DNA from: Lamellibrachia satsuma
Lineage: Eukaryota; Annelida; Polychaeta; Sabellida; Siboglinidae
Direction: 5' to 3'
DNA: 64,000 bases
NCBI GenBank assembly: GCA_033239005.1
Contig: BSQZ01000030.1
Coordinates: 3,017,501 to 3,081,500 of the forward strand
Positions 1-11,161 of the stretch are shown piece after piece. The notes beneath the pieces were generated by a model. That model saw only the letters and a program-made list of their open reading frames with translations, had not been told where the DNA came from and did not search any database. Numbering within the stretch: position 1 is the first letter of the stretch; every line of letters starts with the position of its first letter. The translations under genes were made by a program, and so were the position numbers.

Positions 1-202
1 CCACAGTCACATCCATGACTCGTCGCATTATGCCTGGGTAGATTGTACCATCGTACAAAACAATGCACCATTGACCAGTTCTGCAGCCATCGATGTTCTT
101 GATGAGCTGCAATCGACTAGGCCTAGTAGGCCTAGTAGGTGTAGCTATCTCCGGTCCGACTGCTTTGTTTAGCTAGTTTCTTTCTTCGGTGGGCATAACT
201 CT
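1..202. other. Left edge, nothing recognised
   Basis: It contains a short triple repeat of taggcctag near 118-138 but no exon or element that I can support. Confidence 0.4.
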
Positions 203-440
203 GGTGCAGCTTCCATGGAAACATCTGTCAGTGCTGGAGCTGCAAAAACTGGTGTCAGAGGTGGCGTATGGTTGTGCTCTTGTGCAGTCACCATGGCAAC
301 AGCTGTCGGTGCTGGAGCTGCAACAGCTGGGGTCAGAGGTGGCGTATGGTTGTGCTCTTGTGCAGTCACCATGGCAACAGCTGTCAATGCTGGTACTACA
401 ACAGTTGGGGTCGGAGGTAGCGTAGGGTTGTGCTATTGTG
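203..440. repeat. 78-bp tandem repeat, about 3 copies
   Basis: The segment with cagtcaccatggcaacagct recurs every 78 bp with increasing divergence. It lies just past the transposase C-terminus and may be copied from its tail. Confidence 0.85.
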
Positions 441-1060
441 CAGCTTCCATGATTACATTAGTTACCGTAGCATCAGCGAAGTCTTGGAATACATATATGG
501 TCATCGACCACATTCCTGAAGCCACTAACAGCATTCTGAACGGATGCCGCTTTTCTGTACACCACGTTAAGAATTTCGGCGACGTGCCATGTTGTCACTG
601 GTCTGCCTACATGTTCTCTCATCCACATCCTCAATGTATCATCATAGTATTTCCCAAACGGTCCACCCAAAGGATGGAATCGGTGAGTCGTGTGTGGCGG
701 AAATGAGACCGTGGCCACTCCAGCTTCCCGAGCTATATCAGTTGCAGCCAAATTCTTTGTGTGGATCACGTGGCTATCGAGTATGAGCACAACAGTCTCC
801 TCCTTCGTTGGTTTAACAAAATCTACGAAATGTCACAACCAAGTAACAAACCCCTAATTGGACATCCAGCCTTTGCCCCCGGAGGTCCACCATTTGTCAG
901 TTGTATTTTCATCATCTTCCGTTTATATATGACCATTGGCACTAAATTGATGTAAACCCAAATAAAGTCTTTGGTAGTCCGAAACAATGTATTTTTACGT
1001 GTGACCAAATGTGTTATGTTACAAGTTCCCTCGATTGGACCACTTAGCAACTTCATTTAT
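400..1060 (-). pseudogene. Decayed pogo/Tigger-type DDE transposase fragment
   Basis: Read on the minus strand from about 1060 to 400, the translation gives PMVIYKRK, then NGGPPGAKAG, then PTKEETVVLILDSHVIHTKN, AREAGVATVSFPPHTTHRFH and VTTWHVAEILNVVYRKAASV. This is the C-terminal half of the DDE_1 catalytic domain of pogo-type transposases, including the second D (LILDSH) and the PPHTTH motif. At least two frameshifts break it (near 790-830 and near 500-520) and the N-terminal DNA-binding part is not seen. It is a fossil, in a likely upstream intron or flank of the ankyrin gene. Confidence 0.8.
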
Positions 1061-1246
1061 TTGCATTATTATAATTGCTCCCTTGTCTAATACTACTTTC
1101 TGGTAATCAATAAACTATGTTAGAATAATTACACACATCTAATGATGGCATACCCTTATGTGGGTCACTGGTCCAATTGTGGCAACTGCAGTGATCCAAT
1201 CGTGGAATTTCACGTGTTAAAAATATTGCATTGTCATCACAAGCAG

Positions 1247-1324
1247 ACGACATCCACTTTAAAATTCTTATTATCGCCACATACGTTGGGCTCCTATACT
1301 CTTGATGGACACACATTTTCGATT
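1247..1324 (+). CDS. Ankyrin gene exon (26 aa), first recognised
   Basis: The acceptor (cacaagcag) is weak but the donor ATT|gtaagt is strong. The exon ends YTLDGHTFSI, the DGxT start of an ankyrin repeat that continues exactly in the next exon. LKFLLSP resembles the second helix of the previous repeat. The 5' boundary is the least certain. Confidence 0.5.
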
Positions 1325-4300
1325 GTAAGTATGACCTAGGGTGCTGTACTGATAACTGATCACGGCCTGGTTATTATGTCGGGGACATAGAAAACCTACT
1401 TTTGGTGATAAATAAAAAAAATACTGCTATTTCGTCGACATTTACCATGTCATCCGAAATGCCACTGATGAATGACATAATCGATAGAGGATGTCACGGT
1501 ATACAGTAATATGGAATATACAGCACTGGTCTGATCGAGGAACTGGTCCAATCCCGGCAACTCTCCCCTATGTCCACTTCACGGTTTGTTTCTTCATCCG
1601 GTGGTATTCGGCCGCTTTCTCTTCCCACACACATTTAGCCACCGTTTGCTTCAGATCCCTCACTGGTCGTCCCTGCGCTCTTTGTGTGTTTCAGTACCTC
1701 TGCGATAACGCGAGTATGCACTTCGTCGTTCAGATGCTCGTTAACTTCCAGGGTAATGAATTGTTTGACATCAAAGACAAGGTTAGTGTCACCAGGATAA
1801 TTGATAGCACATCATGTCTGATCGCGTTCAGAAAGAGAGACCACGCGTTATAGCAATTACATTTGTATAGATATCCTTGTTATAATGCACAAACACATTA
1901 GTTGTAAAGTATAATTTACATTGCCACCACATACGACATATTTTTAGGTTTTTTGGCCACATTTACAAAATAATATTAAAAAAAACAAATTAAATAACTT
2001 ATTCAAAACATATTATGATATAAATGATTTGTGTTAACACATTCTGCTGGCTCTAACAGTAACATCATATAAAGCAAGAAAACTGAGCCAGCCTCTAAAA
2101 CAACGACATATCTAGCAACTGAAGCCATTACCACTGTTGTACATTATCTACAGGACGGTCATCGTCTGCTGGACCTGGCTCTAGAGGCCACAACTGGACA
2201 TCCCAATACACAAGTGACACACAATCTGAAGACAGTGGAGGTGAGTGTAGTGACCGATGCCGATCCATTTGGACTTGACTGAAGTTTCCTACCATGACAT
2301 CATGGTGACATATGTGAGAGGCAAAGCATCTGAGGCAAGAGTCTCAACTTCTCATCTCCCACCTGTTTTAGAGGCTAACCTCTCAACTCCCTCCTGTTTG
2401 CGGAGCCAACCTGCCATCTCCCACCGTTGTTGAGAGTCCACCTCCCACTAATTGTTATGGCCAACCTCCCACCTCCCGCCAATTGTTATGGCCAACCTCC
2501 CACCTCCTGCCAATTGTTATAGCCAACCTCCCACCTCCTGCCAATTGTTATAGCCAACCTCCCACCTCCTGCCAATTGTTATGGCCAACCTCCCACCTCC
2601 CGCCAATTGTTATGGCCAACCTCCCACCTCCTGCCAATTGTTATGGCCAACCTCACACCTCCCGCCAATTTTTATGGCCAAATTCCCACCTCCTGCCAAT
2701 TGTTATGGCCAACCTCCCGCCAATTGTTATGGCCAACCTCCCACCTCCTGTCAATTGTTATGGCCAACCTCCCATCTCCCACCAATTGTTATGGCCAACA
2801 TCCCACCTTCTGTCAACTGTTATGGCCAACCTCCCATCTCCCGCCAATTATTATGGCCAACCTCCCACCTTCCGTCAATTTTATGACCAACTTCCCACCT
2901 CCCACCAATTGTTATGGCCAACCGCCCACCTCCCGCCATTCCCACATCCCACCAATTGTTACAGCCAACCTCCCACTTGCTGTCCCACCCCTCGTCATTA
3001 TTATGGCATCATTTTCCATCGTCAAAAACTCGTTGTCTGTGATCTGGCTGTGTCTGAAGTCGAACCAACTAACGTAATGATTGAAAACTCAAAACCGACG
3101 GGAGATAAATCAACGAAAAAGTAGTGGGTGTGTTTACATATTATGACTAACTTGTTACAGCGGACTCCGCTTAATAGAATCACTTCGGGCCAGAGCAACT
3201 TGATTCAGTTAAGCGGTTGATTCACTTAAGCGGCACTTAATACATCGAAATGTAGAATGTTTCTACCCAAGCCTATTTATTCTACTGAGTAGTTGACTCC
3301 GTTATCTGCGACTCTGTTAAGCGGAGTCCATTATACAGGAATTGTTAGTGTGTTGTGTAATGAAAAGCAGACAAATGCACACGAGTGCGTACATGCGTAC
3401 GTGCGTACGTGCGTACGTGCATGATAAGCTGTGGGAACAATTCCGTTGCAGGAGACGGCGGTGAAGTTGTTCGAGGCGGCTTCAATGGGCGATGTAAAGA
3501 CGGTGAAACAACTCAATAGAGCCAACTACCGCGACAAGGTACACAGACATGTTCAGTGGGGTGGCAACTAATTTTCAACGCTGAGTTATTATTTTACAGT
3601 AATTTTAGCCAATCTAATAACCTATTGGTGATTACTGAGTCGTAATAGTCGTTTCAACCTAAACTGCATTGATCTTCATAGATTTAACACATAACGTGGT
3701 AGGCCCCAAACGTAAGACACCGGTTGTGTACTGTCAGTGTCACTGCCGATGGTGAATGTGTTAAAACAACTGCTGTGACTATTGTCCTCATACCAACACA
3801 TTCTGTCTCAGAACGGCTACACAGCACTGACTCGCGCCATCGTCTTCAACCAGCCGTCGGTGGTCGACGCTCTTATCACGGAGAGACCCGCGCTAAAGGC
3901 TATTCCCGACAACGTGAGTCACCCACACCCCTATTGTCATCACCCACACCCACACTCGGCTACCCGCAATAATCTCCCGAGCCCGCTCTCTGTCACCCGC
4001 AATCATCTCCCGAGTCCGCTCTCTGTCACCAGTAGCCATCTCCCAACCCTGCTCTCTGTCACCCGCAATCATCTCCCGATCCCGCTCTCGGCCACCCGCA
4101 ATCATCTCCCGAGCCCGCTCTCGGCCACCCGCAATCATCTCCCGAGCCCGCTCTCGGCTACCCGCAATCATCTCCCGAGCCCGCTCTCGGCTACCCGCAA
4201 TCATCTCCCGAGCCCGCTCTCGGCCACCTGCAATCATCTCCCGAACCCGCTCTCGGCTACCCGCAATCATCTCCCGAGCCCGCTCTTGGCCTCCCGCAAT

Positions 4301-4912
4301 CATCTCCCGAGCCCGCTCTCGGCTACCCGCAATCATCTCCCGAGCCCGCTCTCGGCCACCAGGAATCATCTCCCGAGCCCGCTCTCGGCCACCCGCAATC
4401 ATCTCCCGAACCCGCTCTCGGCTACCCGCAATCATCTCCCGAGCCCGCTCTCGGCCACCCGCAATCATCTCCCGAGCCCGCTCTCTGTCACCCGCAATCA
4501 TCTCCCGAACCCGCTCTCTGTCACCCGCAATCATCTCCCGAGCCCGGTCTCGGCTACTCGCAATCATCTCCCGGGTCTGCTCTATGTTATCCGCAATCAT
4601 CTCCCGAGCCCGCTCTCGGCTACTCGCAATCATCTCCCTGGTCTGCTCTATGTTATCCGCAATCATCTCCCGAGCCCGCTCTCGGCCACCCGCAATCATC
4701 TCCGCCTCATAGTCACCTCCAGAACATGCTCTCTGTCGTATTTGGGGCATCGGGTTAAATGTCATCACTGTGGAGAAAGTGATTGGAGCATTGGTTTAAA
4801 CATAATCACTGTGGTTCGAAGGCGCTCCATTCATGTTACGTCGTCGAGATGTTGTTACAGGCAGCGATTATTATTGTTTTAACGCACACACACACACGCA
4901 CGCACGCAAGTA

Positions 4913-4964
<52 letters not shown>

Positions 4965-7900
4965 ACTAAAATATTTAGAGCGCATTGAAAGAAGCTGATG
5001 GAAAAACAGTATTGTATCTATACCAGTTGGTGTTGTATGACTTCAGTGTAACCGTTACCCTCTCCATTACGCCCGTATGTATGTATACCAGTTGGTGTTG
5101 TGTTACTTCAGTGTGACCGTTACCCTCTCCATTACGCCCGTATGTATGTATACCAGTTGGTGTTGTGTGACTTCAGTGTGACCGTTACACTCTCCACTAT
5201 GCCTGTATGTGTGTACACTAGTTGACGTTGTCTGAATTCAGTGTAATCATTACCCTCTCCACTACGCCTACGCACTGCCTGCTGACCACAGTCGCCCCAT
5301 GGTCAAGCTGCTGTTTGATCGACGCGCCGAGGATACGGAGCACAAGGTGGACAAGGTAGGGGCCGGTCAGTCTCTGTCCACGGGAGGCCGAGTCGACTAG
5401 GATGGTCGGCCAGACACATCCGTAGCCATCATGCTGTTGTTCTGCATTTGTCTCTTCCTTGACTTAGCAGCTGCATGTCCCTCTCTTCCATGGGGTGGGT
5501 GCTGACCCCAGCTGCATGTCCCTCTCTTCCATGGGGTGGGTGCTGACCCCAGCTGCATGTCCCTCTCTTCCATGGGGTGGGTGCTGACTCCAGCTTCATG
5601 TCCCTCTCTTCCATGGGGTGGGTGCTGACTCCAGCTGCATGTCCCTCTCTTCCATGGGGTGGGTGCTGACCCCAGCTGCATGTCCCTCTCTTCCATGGGG
5701 TGGGTGCTGACTCCAGCTGCATGTCCCTCTCTTCCATGGGGTGGGTGCTGACTCCAGCCACCAAAGAAGACGTTGACATTCTTCTTAACATGTTTTCTGT
5801 CCTTGATGATAACTAAACATTCCTCTGGGGCGCGTTGCAGAGACGGTTGGTGGTCGGTAGAAATGACCTATTATGGCCAGCGGTATTGATCAAGTACTGT
5901 ATGTACGCCTGGTCTGCTTATCACATACACTAATTATTGAGTATCCTAGTTATATGACATAGTTATATAACATTGACGTTTAGTGAGATCATTACTGACA
6001 GACGCTTAGTGAGATCATTACTAAGAGACGTTTAATGAGATCATTACTAAGATACATTTAAGCACACACTAGCCGATTTTTCGTCGGGTGACAAATAATC
6101 TTCAGTAGTCGGTTAGTGTGCTGCGAATTCCGACAAGATCGGGGCTTGTCAGATAATATCTGACAGTGCTAGATCTCAGGACGTCCTGACAAGCCTCGTC
6201 GGCTGGTATGCTGCAGTCTCCGACAAATTGTCGGGGTTCGCGCGATTAGCGACCAGTAGGAAGCGAGATTGCAGTCACGCGCACAAACGTCATTGTAAAC
6301 ATGGCGGCCCCCAGTGCCACGGCCACGATGACAAATAGGATCATGGGTTCAGCCTATACTGTTACGTTTCCCACTGGCGACCATGTTAACGTTTTGCATG
6401 ATTATAAGAAAACGGGACCATCAAAAATTCTGAAACTTCTTACCTGCCGTTGTCATCATCTCACTGACATGCTGATCGAGTTTAGTCAAAGTCTCATACT
6501 TCTAACTCAATTAAAATGCCTGAACGTGCCATACCCGTCAATTTTCACCAATTTCTGCATGATTGACTACGCACGCGTGCCTTGTGGCGAAAAAATTGCC
6601 AAAAATCCTTCCGCCTATTGAAATCATCTAAAAATCCACAGTTACATTGCCAACATGTTCCACCAGCAAACTTGCCAATGTGCCTTGCTCAAATGCAGCT
6701 ATGTCAGATAATTTTTTTTTGTTGAAAATTACACATATATAAAATTACTGAGTCCTACATACATTACGAATGTAGGGCACAGTAATTTTAGATGTGTAAT
6801 TTTTAAAAAAATCATCATCTGACAAAACTGCATTTGAGCAGGCACTTTGGCAAGTTTGCCTGTAGAACATGTTGACAGTATAACTGTGGATTTTTAGGTG
6901 ATTTCAATAGGCGGAAGAATTTTGTTTGTTTGCTTTTCTGCGTTTCCTTATCCTCCGTAGCATAATCAAGACGAACAAAGGTAGCTTCTGTCTTCACCGT
7001 ATCGCCGCCACTTGTGGTGTGAGCGCCGCCATGTTTGCTTAATTCCAAATTCGCCACTAGAGGCGTGGTAGTCGTGACAAAATATCGGCTAGTGTGCTGC
7101 GAGCTGATGGCCCGTCATATTTAACCCCGATGAAAAATCTGCAGCCCCCCCTACGAAAAATCGGCTATTGTGCCACGGGCTTTAGTGAGATCATTACTAA
7201 CAGACGTTTAGTGAGATCATTACTAACAGACGTCGCCATCCACGACCGTGTCTGTCAACAGGTAGATTGTTACACTAGCACACGACGACGACTGTGTGAA
7301 TATTCCAGACTTGGGTGAAAAATTCTGTCACCGAATCTGTGCTTCTTTTTCCAGGACGGTCGTGAAGCTGTAGAGTACAGAGACATGCGGACCCAGCTAG
7401 AAGTCCTTCAGATGCTGCACGATGCGCGGACTCTAAACGCCTACCAGAAGGTGCGTACGTACATATATGAAGACTTGAGCCGCGGTCGTGAGGGGGCGCA
7501 TGGAAAGTGGTTCCCCTCCTAGCAAAATAATTGCCAATTTTAGGGTATACAAGGGTAAATTGTTACAGACGCGTTTTACGAAAGCAGCACACATATGGAT
7601 ATACCATCAGCAGCGGATCCAAGGGTCTTAAGACCCCATACGGCCACGGAGGGGGGTCATAGACCCCCCTCCTTGTCCGTGGCAAATGTTATGGTAAAGG
7701 AACACGTATAAACTCGTCGGAACTAATGTCAATTTAAAGTCTCAAGTATTAGCAGCCGGCTAATATTAACCCCTGTGTAAGTAGACCGGCACACGTGTCC
7801 CCCCCGGCTGACTGAGACCCCCTTTGCCAAGAAGCGTAGATCCGCCCCTGACAATCGACAGTAGTTGGTTGGAAGTCCACCAGTAGACACACAGTCCTAA

Positions 7901-9216
7901 ATTCGGGAGTTAAAGACGACGAAATTAACGAGATGTGGAGAGAAATTACTTTTTAACCATCAAAAACTTTTAATATGCCAAGTAAAAGTAAAATTTCAAT
8001 TCAGGATTGATTATGGTCCACGTGCGTTCAACTACAAAAATTGTAGTTGGGGCAAGTTGTTGCAACTGTATTGGGGCAAGTTGTTACAACTGTAACAACG
8101 TTCAGGCGGCTCGTTCCGATGGTTCAGTCAGCGAGTTGTGTGCTGACAATAACTGAAAGAACAATGATGTAACAACTTGCCCCGCTTACGTGGATAGTTG
8201 TTACAGTCGACAGCGCCTGGGAAACTTCACATATCTACCTAATTGCAATATGGAATATCAATATTATGGTACATTTTATTAACATGAATAATAAATTTAA
8301 TGTATACGTTGACAGAAATAATGCATCTAACAGTTTTCACAAAGTTAGTTTAACTGAAAATTGTCTCTCCTACTTAATTCTGGTGCATTTTTACGTGAAA
8401 TGGTAGTTTAGCGGTACATTTTGTGTTTAAGCTTGAAACTGTGGCTTGGTGGTAGATTTTTGTTCGAAGGCGGTAGAGCAGATTTTAAAAATAATTGAAG
8501 AAGTAGCTCTAGTTGTAGAGGCAAAGATAGACTTGGCACATCGGTATGCGTATTGACAGTGTGCCTCTGAACATTTCTGTGTTGCACTAATGTATACATC
8601 AGAGTGTAATTATATTGGCAGCGAGGACCACCGCTGGGGGAGTTCCCAGAAGAAGCGGTGATATTAACTGAAGATTTAAACAACAGCAAAAACTGAGGCG
8701 TTTGTCGCAACGAACGACAGACAAACTGGCAGGAGGAGGGCTGCAATAGGCGGAGAAGCTCTAAAAGAGACAGACATATTAAGGACATTCGTTAAGAAAA
8801 TATAACACAGGTGAAGATAAAGCAGTTGTTTTGACAAGATGCCACTGATGATGGGATGTCAAAACATAGGTGATAAGATAAGGTAAGTTAGGAAGACACA
8901 TGTTCAGTGATGCACCAGGATGCCATTAAGTGCCTTTTTAGATATTTGTAAAGTTTGTGAGAGTATGTTTGCTATAACGTTTTGTATTTTGAATTGATGA
9001 CATTATTATAGCGTGTATCGTTTTTCATGTTGATGAGAAATGTTGACGTTGTGATGCCGTGTTTCACAGAGTGGATTGTTAAATATTACTGCATGGCGGC
9101 TGCTGCATGCTGGTAACCTGCACCGTTTTAAGTCCATGTTGGATTTCTTATCTCTCCACGTCACACACCGATTGGAAGCACGTGCAATGATAATGATAAC
9201 AACGCAAAAAGGATAA
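1247..9216 (+). CDS. Ankyrin-repeat protein, C-terminal 265 residues in 8 phase-0 exons (partial)
   Basis: The exons are 1247-1324, 1695-1781, 2154-2240, 3452-3538, 3812-3913, 5242-5355, 7355-7450 and 9070-9216. Each starts after an AG acceptor, ends at a GT donor in phase 0, and joins in one frame to TAA 9214-9216. Ankyrin signatures run across the exons: DGHTFSI joined to YLCDNASMHFVVQML, ETAVKLFEAASMGDVKTVKQ, NGYTALTRAIVFNQPSVVDA and NHYPLHYAYALP...VKLLFDRRAED. These follow the helix-turn-helix pattern of the repeat but lack many consensus positions. Ankyrin repeats bind partner proteins; nothing here shows an enzymatic domain or names the protein. The 5' end lies left of the window or was not recognised. 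AATAAA signals at 9476 and 9537 could end the transcript. It is convergent with KIF21. Confidence 0.75.
1695..1781 (+). CDS. Ankyrin gene exon (29 aa)
   Basis: Acceptor tttgtgtgtttcag, donor gttagt. DNASMHFVVQMLVNF is a typical ankyrin second-helix pattern, and the exon ends DIKDK in phase 0. Confidence 0.65.
2154..2240 (+). CDS. Ankyrin gene exon (29 aa)
   Basis: Acceptor acattatctacag, donor gtgagt. DGHRLLDLALEATTGHPNTQ reads as a degenerate ankyrin repeat. The exon is 87 nt, phase 0. Confidence 0.65.
2453..2985. repeat. 31-bp minisatellite, about 17 copies
   Basis: The core is ttgttatggccaacctccca. It is intronic in the ankyrin gene. The overlapping frames it keeps open are a by-product of the repeat. 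Confidence 0.95.
3452..3538 (+). CDS. Ankyrin gene exon (29 aa)
   Basis: Acceptor ttccgttgcag, donor gtacac. LFEAASMGDVKTVKQLNRAN is a clear ankyrin first helix, turn and second helix, ending NYRDK in phase 0. Confidence 0.8.
3812..3913 (+). CDS. Ankyrin gene exon (34 aa)
   Basis: Acceptor ttctgtctcag, donor gtgagt. NGYTALTRAIVFNQPSVVDA is a full ankyrin core. A 33-bp minisatellite fills the intron from 40 bases after the donor. Confidence 0.85.
3952..4705. repeat. 33-bp minisatellite, about 23 copies
   Basis: The core is cgcaatcatctcccgagccc. The unit is a multiple of 3, so both strands stay open (RNHLPSPLSAT on plus, REMIAGGRERA on minus). It fills the ankyrin intron after exon 3812-3913. 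Confidence 0.95.
4886..4965. repeat. (AC)n/(ACGC)n microsatellite
   Basis: Runs of acac and cacgcacg within an ankyrin intron; can form Z-DNA in principle. Confidence 0.95.
5021..5270 (+). repeat. 65-bp tandem duplication of a splice acceptor and exon start
   Basis: taccagttggtgttg recurs at 5021, 5086, 5151 and, diverged, about 5216. Each unit contains cttcag followed by TGTRACCGTTACCCTCTCC, the same as the true acceptor and first bases of the ankyrin exon at 5242. Confidence 0.9.
5242..5355 (+). CDS. Ankyrin gene exon (38 aa)
   Basis: The acceptor gaattcag is followed by CNHYPLHYAYALPADHSRPM and VKLLFDRRAED, a strong ankyrin repeat; donor gtaggg. Three diverged copies of this acceptor with the first exon bases precede it as a 65-bp tandem repeat. 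The last copy was chosen as the exon because only it continues into the ankyrin frame. Confidence 0.82.
5469..5757. repeat. 41-bp minisatellite, 7 copies
   Basis: The core is agctgcatgtccctctcttc, with alternating ccc/ctc variants at the unit ends. Ankyrin intron. Confidence 0.95.
5960..6057. repeat. 26-bp repeat, interrupted by the foldback element
   Basis: tttagtgagatcattactaa repeats here and resumes at 7184-7232 on the far side of the inserted element, so the array existed before the insertion. Confidence 0.85.
6061..7181. mobile_element. Non-autonomous PIF/Harbinger-like foldback element with TTA target duplication
   Basis: The ends are inverted repeats sharing TAGCCGATTTTTCGT. TTA occurs immediately outside both ends (6058-6060 and 7182-7184), and the flanks rejoin into a continuous 26-bp array. 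PIF/Harbinger elements duplicate a 3-bp TWA target, so that superfamily is the best guess. Long internal arms (about 6580-6745 and 6785-6935) form a large imperfect palindrome, and motifs like tagtgtgctgcg recur near both ends. No transposase is present; the two short open frames in the arms are mirror relics of each other. Confidence 0.75.
7355..7450 (+). CDS. Ankyrin gene exon (32 aa)
   Basis: Acceptor cttctttttccag, donor gtgcgt. DGREAVEYRDMRTQLEVLQM with MLHDARTLNAYQK keeps the ankyrin DGxxAxxY...L..LL pattern. Phase 0. Confidence 0.78.
7611..7850. mobile_element. hAT-like MITE remnant
   Basis: It begins cagcggatccaaggg and ends tagatccgcccctg, so the inverted ends resemble the CAGGGGCGGATCC termini of hAT-type MITEs. 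A strong hairpin sits inside at 7643-7683 (ccacgga, then gggggtc and its complement). I could not find a clear 8-bp target duplication. Confidence 0.5.
7851..9069. other. Ankyrin intron, mostly unique AT-rich sequence
   Basis: The only structure seen is ggggcaagttgttrcaactg repeated near 8050-8100 with an inverted copy at about 8168-8183, possibly another decayed MITE. Confidence 0.4.
9070..9216 (+). CDS. Ankyrin gene probable terminal exon with stop
   Basis: The acceptor gtgtttcacag is followed by 48 codons and TAA in the phase required by the previous exon. LLNITAWRLLHAGNLHRFKS looks like a final capping repeat. AATAAA signals lie 260 and 321 bases after the stop. A GT within the exon could splice instead, so the end is tentative. 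Confidence 0.55.
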   Translation, partial: SGLLNITAWRLLHAGNLHRFKSMLDFLSLHVTHRLEARAMIMITTQKG

Positions 9217-9428
9217 GAATATGTTTTCTATCTTCCATCTAAATTATATTTTCAGAAACCTCGAATGTAATTAATTGAAATGCATATTATTGACTTATAC
9301 ATTACACACGTTTATATATTTTTATTGTAATGAATAATGTACCATTTAAAAAGGTATTATCCATAAAAAACACCTGAAACGTTCTCACTCACTCAATCAG
9401 AGTACTGCATGTTTTCTAAGCAAAATAT

Positions 9429-9434
9429 TTTATT
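9429..9434 (-). terminator. Candidate poly(A) signal of KIF21
   Basis: TTTATT on the plus strand reads AATAAA on the minus strand. I saw no such hexamer between 9540 and the KIF21 stop, so this may be the first usable one. It would place the KIF21 3' end inside the 3' UTR of the convergent ankyrin gene. Confidence 0.25.
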
Positions 9435-9475
9435 ATTAATCTTACTATGTACATCACATATACAAACTTCTGCCT

Positions 9476-9542
9476 AATAAACATACAACAGTGTACAAGC
9501 AACTGTGAAACAAGTTTTTTTTTACATTGGGTCCTCAATAAA
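9476..9542 (+). terminator. Candidate poly(A) signals of the ankyrin gene
   Basis: AATAAA hexamers occur at 9476-9481 and 9537-9542, downstream of the stop at 9216. They fit 3' end formation but are only sequence matches in AT-rich DNA. Confidence 0.4.
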
Positions 9543-9793
9543 AACCTCTTCATGTGTCTTCTGTGGTATAAGTGTTTGGTATTTAGATACTCTGTGATAG
9601 GTTCAACAACATACTCAGCGTAACCGAAAAAAATTATATTCAGTTAAGTAAATTTAAAAATTACAAATATAGAAAGTCAACGTAAACAAATAATAAAACA
9701 CAAAATGTTTGTTTATGAAGTAAGAATTATACACAATATACAGATAAAACTTGCCAAAGTGGACAGAAGAGCCAGGTTGGAGCAGAAGATTAT

Positions 9794-10162
9794 AGGTGGA
9801 TCATGGTGGCTTATAAGACAGGGATAGGTGGATCATGGTGCCTTATAAGGCAGGAAGAGGTGGATCATGGTGGCTTATAAGACAGGGATAGGTGGATCAT
9901 GGTGGCTTATAAGACAGGGATAAGTGGATCATGGTGGCTTATAAGACAGGGATAGGTGGATCATGGTGGCTTATAAGACAGGGATAGGTGGATCATGGTG
10001 GCTTATAAGACAGGGATAGGTGGATCATGAAGTCGTGGAGGGCTTAGGCAAGTCATGAAAACTTACAGAGCAGGACTTAGGTGGACCATGCTTTAGAGGG
10101 CAAGACTTAGGTGGACCATGCTTTAGAGGGCAGGACTTAGGTGGACCATGTTTTAGAGGGCA
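9794..10162. repeat. 32-bp array (7 copies) followed by 30-bp array (3 copies)
   Basis: 9794-10030 repeats gtggatcatggtggcttata. 10068-10162 repeats gacttaggtggaccatgctt, and both units share gtggayCATG. They lie between the convergent 3' ends, so they may be transcribed as KIF21 3' UTR. Confidence 0.9.
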
Positions 10163-10429
10163 GGACTTGGGCAGGTAAAGATTTAGAGAGGACAGGGAAG
10201 ACATGGCTGACTTTCTGTCCACTCTATTTGTATGGTTCTTAAATAATATTCAGAAGAATTTCATATTTAACATATCCATGTAGTCATGCGTGAAAGCAAC
10301 TTATAGTGTTCACAGTGGGGGGGGTCCAACTAACACACATTCCTCCCTCCGGCTAGGCCAGTCTGAGGATCCTCGATACAGTAACCATAGCAACAGTATC
10401 TGAGAGTGGCTGGTATTGCGGCCGCTACA

Positions 10430-10493
10430 TCAGATGCCGCCAGCACATTCGAGACTTGAGAGATTCTCCTTCCAGAAGCACAAGGAGTGGTCA
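10430..10493 (-). CDS. KIF21: KIF21 terminal coding exon and stop
   Basis: The acceptor gttcgcgctgacag is followed by 21 codons and a TGA. With the incoming two bases it reads [20 protein letters not shown], equivalent to DDRTVRIWKARNL of KIF21A, so it closes the seventh blade with FW in place of the usual IW. The protein ends soon after the propeller, as in KIF21A. Confidence 0.85.
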
Positions 10494-11027
10494 CTGTCAG
10501 CGCGAACAGAGAAGTGTACACTAGTGTTAGTGGTGAGTCACTGCACACAGGTTATGCAAGCACAAACCCTCTATTATGACCACTTGCATAATGTTTGCCT
10601 CAGTGAGGAGTTTGCCTCAGCGAGGAGATGGTCTTAAAACTCCTTACTCAATTCAGACTTAGTGATGCACAGTAGGCTTGATAAGACTGCATACTTTTTA
10701 AATCATCGAAACAATTGACTTTTATCGTTACATCAGGCAAGTGTGAAGTGTGGTCATAATATGAAAGTCTATATGTGCACATGAAACAACCGTTTGTGAA
10801 AAGAATCACACTTGTGGGTCTCATAGAAAGAGAAATGAGTCTTTGTGTGCTGACTACCTTGTAACATGACTTCATAGCTGTCAACATATTTCTGCACCAT
10901 TTTCCATTTGGACATCGGAGGCTGCCAGAAACTCTTATACTTATGCCTGTTGCAATAAAATTTATATACCAGTATATACACATATATAATGTAATTATGT
11001 ATGCATATATAAATGCTGTCATGTATG

Positions 11028-11109
<82 letters not shown>

Positions 11110-11117
11110 TATATATG

Positions 11118-11161
<44 letters not shown>

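Noticed and set aside
1491..1853. 120-codon plus frame as a separate gene
   Set aside because: Only its part 1695-1781 is supported, as an ankyrin exon in a phase-0 chain; the rest is intron.
6301..7057. Two short frames in the foldback element as genes
   Set aside because: They are mirror images in the inverted arms and lack a conserved domain.
8408..8788. 126-codon minus frame
   Set aside because: No recognisable domain, Leu/Ser-rich composition of AT-rich intron, and no supporting splice sites in phase with either gene.
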